A DNA stretch of 64,000 bases, taken from Latrodectus hesperus. Its lineage: Eukaryota; Arthropoda; Arachnida; Araneae; Theridiidae. Shown here in pieces: positions 61,091-64,000 of the stretch (positions within the stretch are counted from its first letter, which is position 1; each line of letters opens with the position of its first letter). A program made the position numbers and the translations under genes. The notes below the pieces were generated by a model. The model saw only the letters and a program-made list of their open reading frames with translations, did no database searches and was not told the origin of the DNA. The stretch lies in assembly GCA_037975125.1 (NCBI GenBank), contig CM075850.1, positions 69,235,890 to 69,299,889 on the forward strand. Direction: 5' to 3'.

Positions 61091-61869
61091 ATCTTTCTTG
61101 CAAGTAAAGATGACAAATAAATATTTTGCAAACTGATCTCAATCTCAGTGTCAATAATAATGATTCAGAATTATCTTCATAAAATGAATCTTAGCACTTC
61201 ATGAAGCAATGGCCATCTCGTGTAGATCATTCCTGACTATTGTAGATTAGTGCTTCATTAAACGGGTGTAATTTAAGTAACTTAATTTAGTGATTTTAAA
61301 TTATTTTACTACTATAAGTGAAGAAATTCTGCTCGTACCTCCATTTACCCCAATATCTATTCATGAACTTTAGATGATATAAAAATTACTCGAGTTATAT
61401 CTCACATCTGAACTCGTCTGTCAAATAATCACCACTTGATACATATAAGGTTTGTCATGCCCATTCTATTGTAACACTGGAACAAAACTGCAACATTATA
61501 GTTGATGTTTATTTGTTATTTTATTAAACATTTTATTTATGTAAGTATGTTTATTAATAGATTTTTATGAATTTGAACCCTTGATATACTTTACGTAAGA
61601 AAATAATATCATGAACTCAGGCTTTTTTAATGACATTTATGGATTTTGTTTAAAATATATGAATTTCATTCTAAATTAAAAGGTTCTCTAATTTCAAAAT
61701 AATTTTATTTTTTCTATCTAAAAGCTCAATATTTCCACTAGTTTCGCTTTAACGCTGGTACTTCAAGTTGTCAAATAAATCTTGGCTACCGCAATACTTG
61801 TTAAAATGATAATGCTTGTAGAGTGTACATTTTTAGGTTCCTCAAGACAGTGTCAACATATAAATGTTC
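61091..61869. other. AT-rich spacer, no gene seen
   Basis: No recognisable element between the two local duplications. Confidence 0.5.
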
Positions 61870-62235
61870 AGAATCATTGTTAAACTCTGTTGATTTTCGA
61901 AGTGATTTGGACTTTTTCTCCAATACAAGATTTTATTCATGAACATGGAAATATTTGCTGATATTGTGAATGTAAATGTCCCTTAATATAAATTTTAAGC
62001 GTTGTATCATTTTTAATCCTTTATGTTAAAACTGAAATCAATTAAAATTTGGAAATGTTCTGTAAGACAAATAGGAAAAATAATTTCAATAAAGAGGACT
62101 TTCTTTTCTTTTGATATTAATGCTCTATATTATTCCTTCCGACATTTTTGCCATTTTGAAAACTGAACTGTTAGTACTCTGGCCTCAGTTTAACATTTCA
62201 TGAGTTCAACTTCTTCCTGGATGTGTGCTGATCAC
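61870..62235. repeat. Dispersed duplication, copy A (~365 bp)
   Basis: Matches 63060-63425 in the same orientation at an offset of about 1,189 bases. Shared phrases include GATTTTATTCATGAACATGG, AAACTGAAATCAATTAAAAT and ACTTTCTTTTTT-GATATTA. Intervening identity is about 70-80%. The 380 bases that follow (62304-62697) have opposed 88- and 74-codon frames without recognisable families. Confidence 0.85.
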
Positions 62236-63059
62236 AAATCTATGTAATATATTTATTCTTATGGATGGTAATTGCAATTATTTATAAGAATTCGCTATGT
62301 GTTTCACTTGGAGAAAACGATGAGAAGTGAAGAAATGAGGGTGACCAGCAACCACTTTTGGGCTCCAACAAGTGAGAAGTCAGGGAGAAGCTCTTGAAGA
62401 TAAATTGCGGTCGTTCCAAAAAATATCTGGACTAAGAGCTTAGCGAGAATATGTTTTAAACTTTGTAATACCTTGAACAGGTATCCAATTGAAGAAAAAT
62501 ACATCTCTTTTCGTGAAGTCGTGACCACATTTCTAATCTTCACAAAAACAAAAGAAGAAGCTGGGGACACTGTCAGGAAAGACGAAGGATCCAGTTTAAA
62601 TGTATTCCCCCTTCCAAAGAAGTTCCGGACTCTTGTGTTGCCCTATGCTAACTCTCACCTTCTTCACATGCTCACATGCTGTCAATTACATCTATAAATA
62701 TGGAATAAAATTTGTCTTTTAATATGAACTTGGGATTTAATTACATGCTTATTGTAAATTATTTAATTATAAAAATTCTAATGAAATTTGAATTTCTATA
62801 AAACACTTAAGGACAAATGTTTGTAAGGGTTCCGAATCAATTTTAAATTGTTCTTGGTTGAATTAGCGTCATGTAATAAGAACGATTTTAGTCTGATTTG
62901 CTTCTATACCTCACAAGAACTACCTAAGACAGTTGTAAGGCATTTTAATATTCACGACTTGAGTTATCTTCCATGAGAACTTTTCATAAGTAATCGGCCA
63001 TATACACGTTTTTCAAGGAAGTAAATAATAGAACACCCAAATACAAAAGCTTAGAATCA

Positions 63060-63425
63060 CTGCTCTAGACATTCTATTGATTTTCGGTGTGTTTCTTAAA
63101 CCTTACCTCCAGTGTAAGATTTTATTCATGAACATGGAAAATTTTACTAGTAATGTGAACTCATATATACTTAATATGAAATTTACATGTTATATAAATT
63201 TTTTCATCTTTATTATTAAAACTGAAATCAATTAAAATTTGTAAAACTTCTGTAAAATAAGCAGGAAAAAAGAAATTCAATGCAGCGTACTTTCTTTTTT
63301 GATATTATTGTTCCATATTGTTTCTTCCAATATTCTAGCCACTTTGAAAACTGATCGTTTAGTATTCTTGCATTGGTTTAACAATTCTTGCATTAAATTC
63401 CGACCTGGATGTTTTTAAGGATTCA
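63060..63425. repeat. Dispersed duplication, copy B (~365 bp)
   Basis: Second copy of the block at 61870-62235. Both end at a similar CCTGGATGT phrase (near 62218 and 63403). No terminal inverted repeats or TSDs were seen, so this may be a segmental duplication or two insertions of an uncharacterised repeat. The rest of the window to 64000 is AT-rich without features. Confidence 0.85.
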
Positions 63426-64000
63426 GAATGAATTTCACACTGTTGTTCTAGGTCAAATTATTCATTATTAGGCATAATATTTATGGGTCTTAAGAAAGGA
63501 TGTTCAAATTCTTACGACAACCTGACATTACAGTTTTAGGATCTAATTTTATCGGAAACTAAAGTTTAAAGTTAAATCCGAATTATTATAAGCAACCAAA
63601 ATCTTCAAAACAATGCAAATTTGTGTGTCATTCAACTGAAGACAATAACATTAATTATTATGCTGTAAGCCTAACAAACTAAACCAAAATCTTGATTTTC
63701 TTGAATAAAGGAGATAAATTGAACAATTAAAAAAATCTAACTTATAAATCAGAACCTTATATTCAGACCTAATAAAAGATTTATCAATCTACAGTACCTG
63801 TACGAATATCACTTTTACAAAATAAATCTTCCATGAATATAATAGTCATTGGACACTTAAAGTTGACACTAACTTTTTGAATTGCTGGATGGTTAAGTGT
63901 CCATACCTAAATCCTAATTTCTTTGCTAAATAAAATTATGTTCTTTCATATAACTATATTTTATTCCAATCAATATTTCGTCCTTGGTGATTTTACTTAA

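Noticed and set aside
62304..62697. Opposed 88- and 74-codon frames, one hydrophobic
   Set aside because: Considered as a membrane-protein exon, but there is no family motif, no splice support, and the minus frame needs a GTG start. Chance overlap is likelier.

Overview
Organism and setting (inference). This is AT-rich eukaryotic nuclear DNA (roughly 30% G+C by eye). It carries very long pure (TA)n microsatellites, tRNA-derived SINEs with (CAA)n tails, and worn copies of mariner, Tc1, pogo/Tigger, hAT and non-LTR elements. This mix fits an arthropod, most likely a chelicerate such as a spider. I recognise no intact cellular protein gene, rRNA or functional tRNA gene. The window reads as intergenic DNA or a very large intron, with selfish DNA as its main content.

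Layout. 1-9.8 kb: AT-rich spacer with three large (TA)n arrays, a perfect 155-bp tandem duplication (about 1641-1950), a GC-richer island (about 7120-7700) and a weak coding-like patch (about 3.6-3.9 kb). 9.8-14.2 kb: a transposon cluster holding a SINE head, a Tc1 3' half, a 5'-truncated SINE with a 12-bp target-site duplication (TSD), a broken mariner with a LINE 3' end inserted in it, and a hAT C-terminal relic. 14.2-26 kb: a small GC-rich insert with 14-bp direct repeats, an unidentified coding-like island (about 19-21 kb) and an internally deleted pogo/Tigger element with both terminal repeats. 26.1-26.4 kb: a LINE reverse transcriptase C-terminal relic. 26.5-44.6 kb: mostly featureless AT-rich DNA with three (TA)n arrays, a foldback MITE (36.36-36.58 kb) and a cluster of nuclear-receptor-like half sites (39.33-39.41 kb). 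44.6-45.4 kb: a hAT MITE with a perfect 8-bp TSD, and a 32-bp perfect palindrome just beyond it. 47.1-47.6 kb: the longest SINE, with an 11-bp TSD. 50.1-54.7 kb: a hAT fossil of the GTF2IRD2/ZBED-like type whose left terminus abuts a (TA)n array, followed by about 12 degenerate ~190-bp tandem units. 55.2-55.7 kb: a SINE with a full tRNA-like head and an 11-bp TSD. 58.4-63.4 kb: a second coding-like island and two local duplications.

How the parts relate. The most informative observation is that three SINE copies with two different 5' heads share one 3' module of about 125-135 bp. That module ends in a short hairpin and a (CAA)n tail. The LINE fragment inside the mariner also ends in a hairpin followed by ATAAGCAACAAC repeats. 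This suggests a LINE/SINE partnership in which the SINEs borrow the LINE's 3' recognition end. The perfect TSDs on the SINEs and the hAT MITE show exact insertions. The DNA-transposon coding relics all carry stops, frameshifts or lost catalytic or zinc-binding residues.
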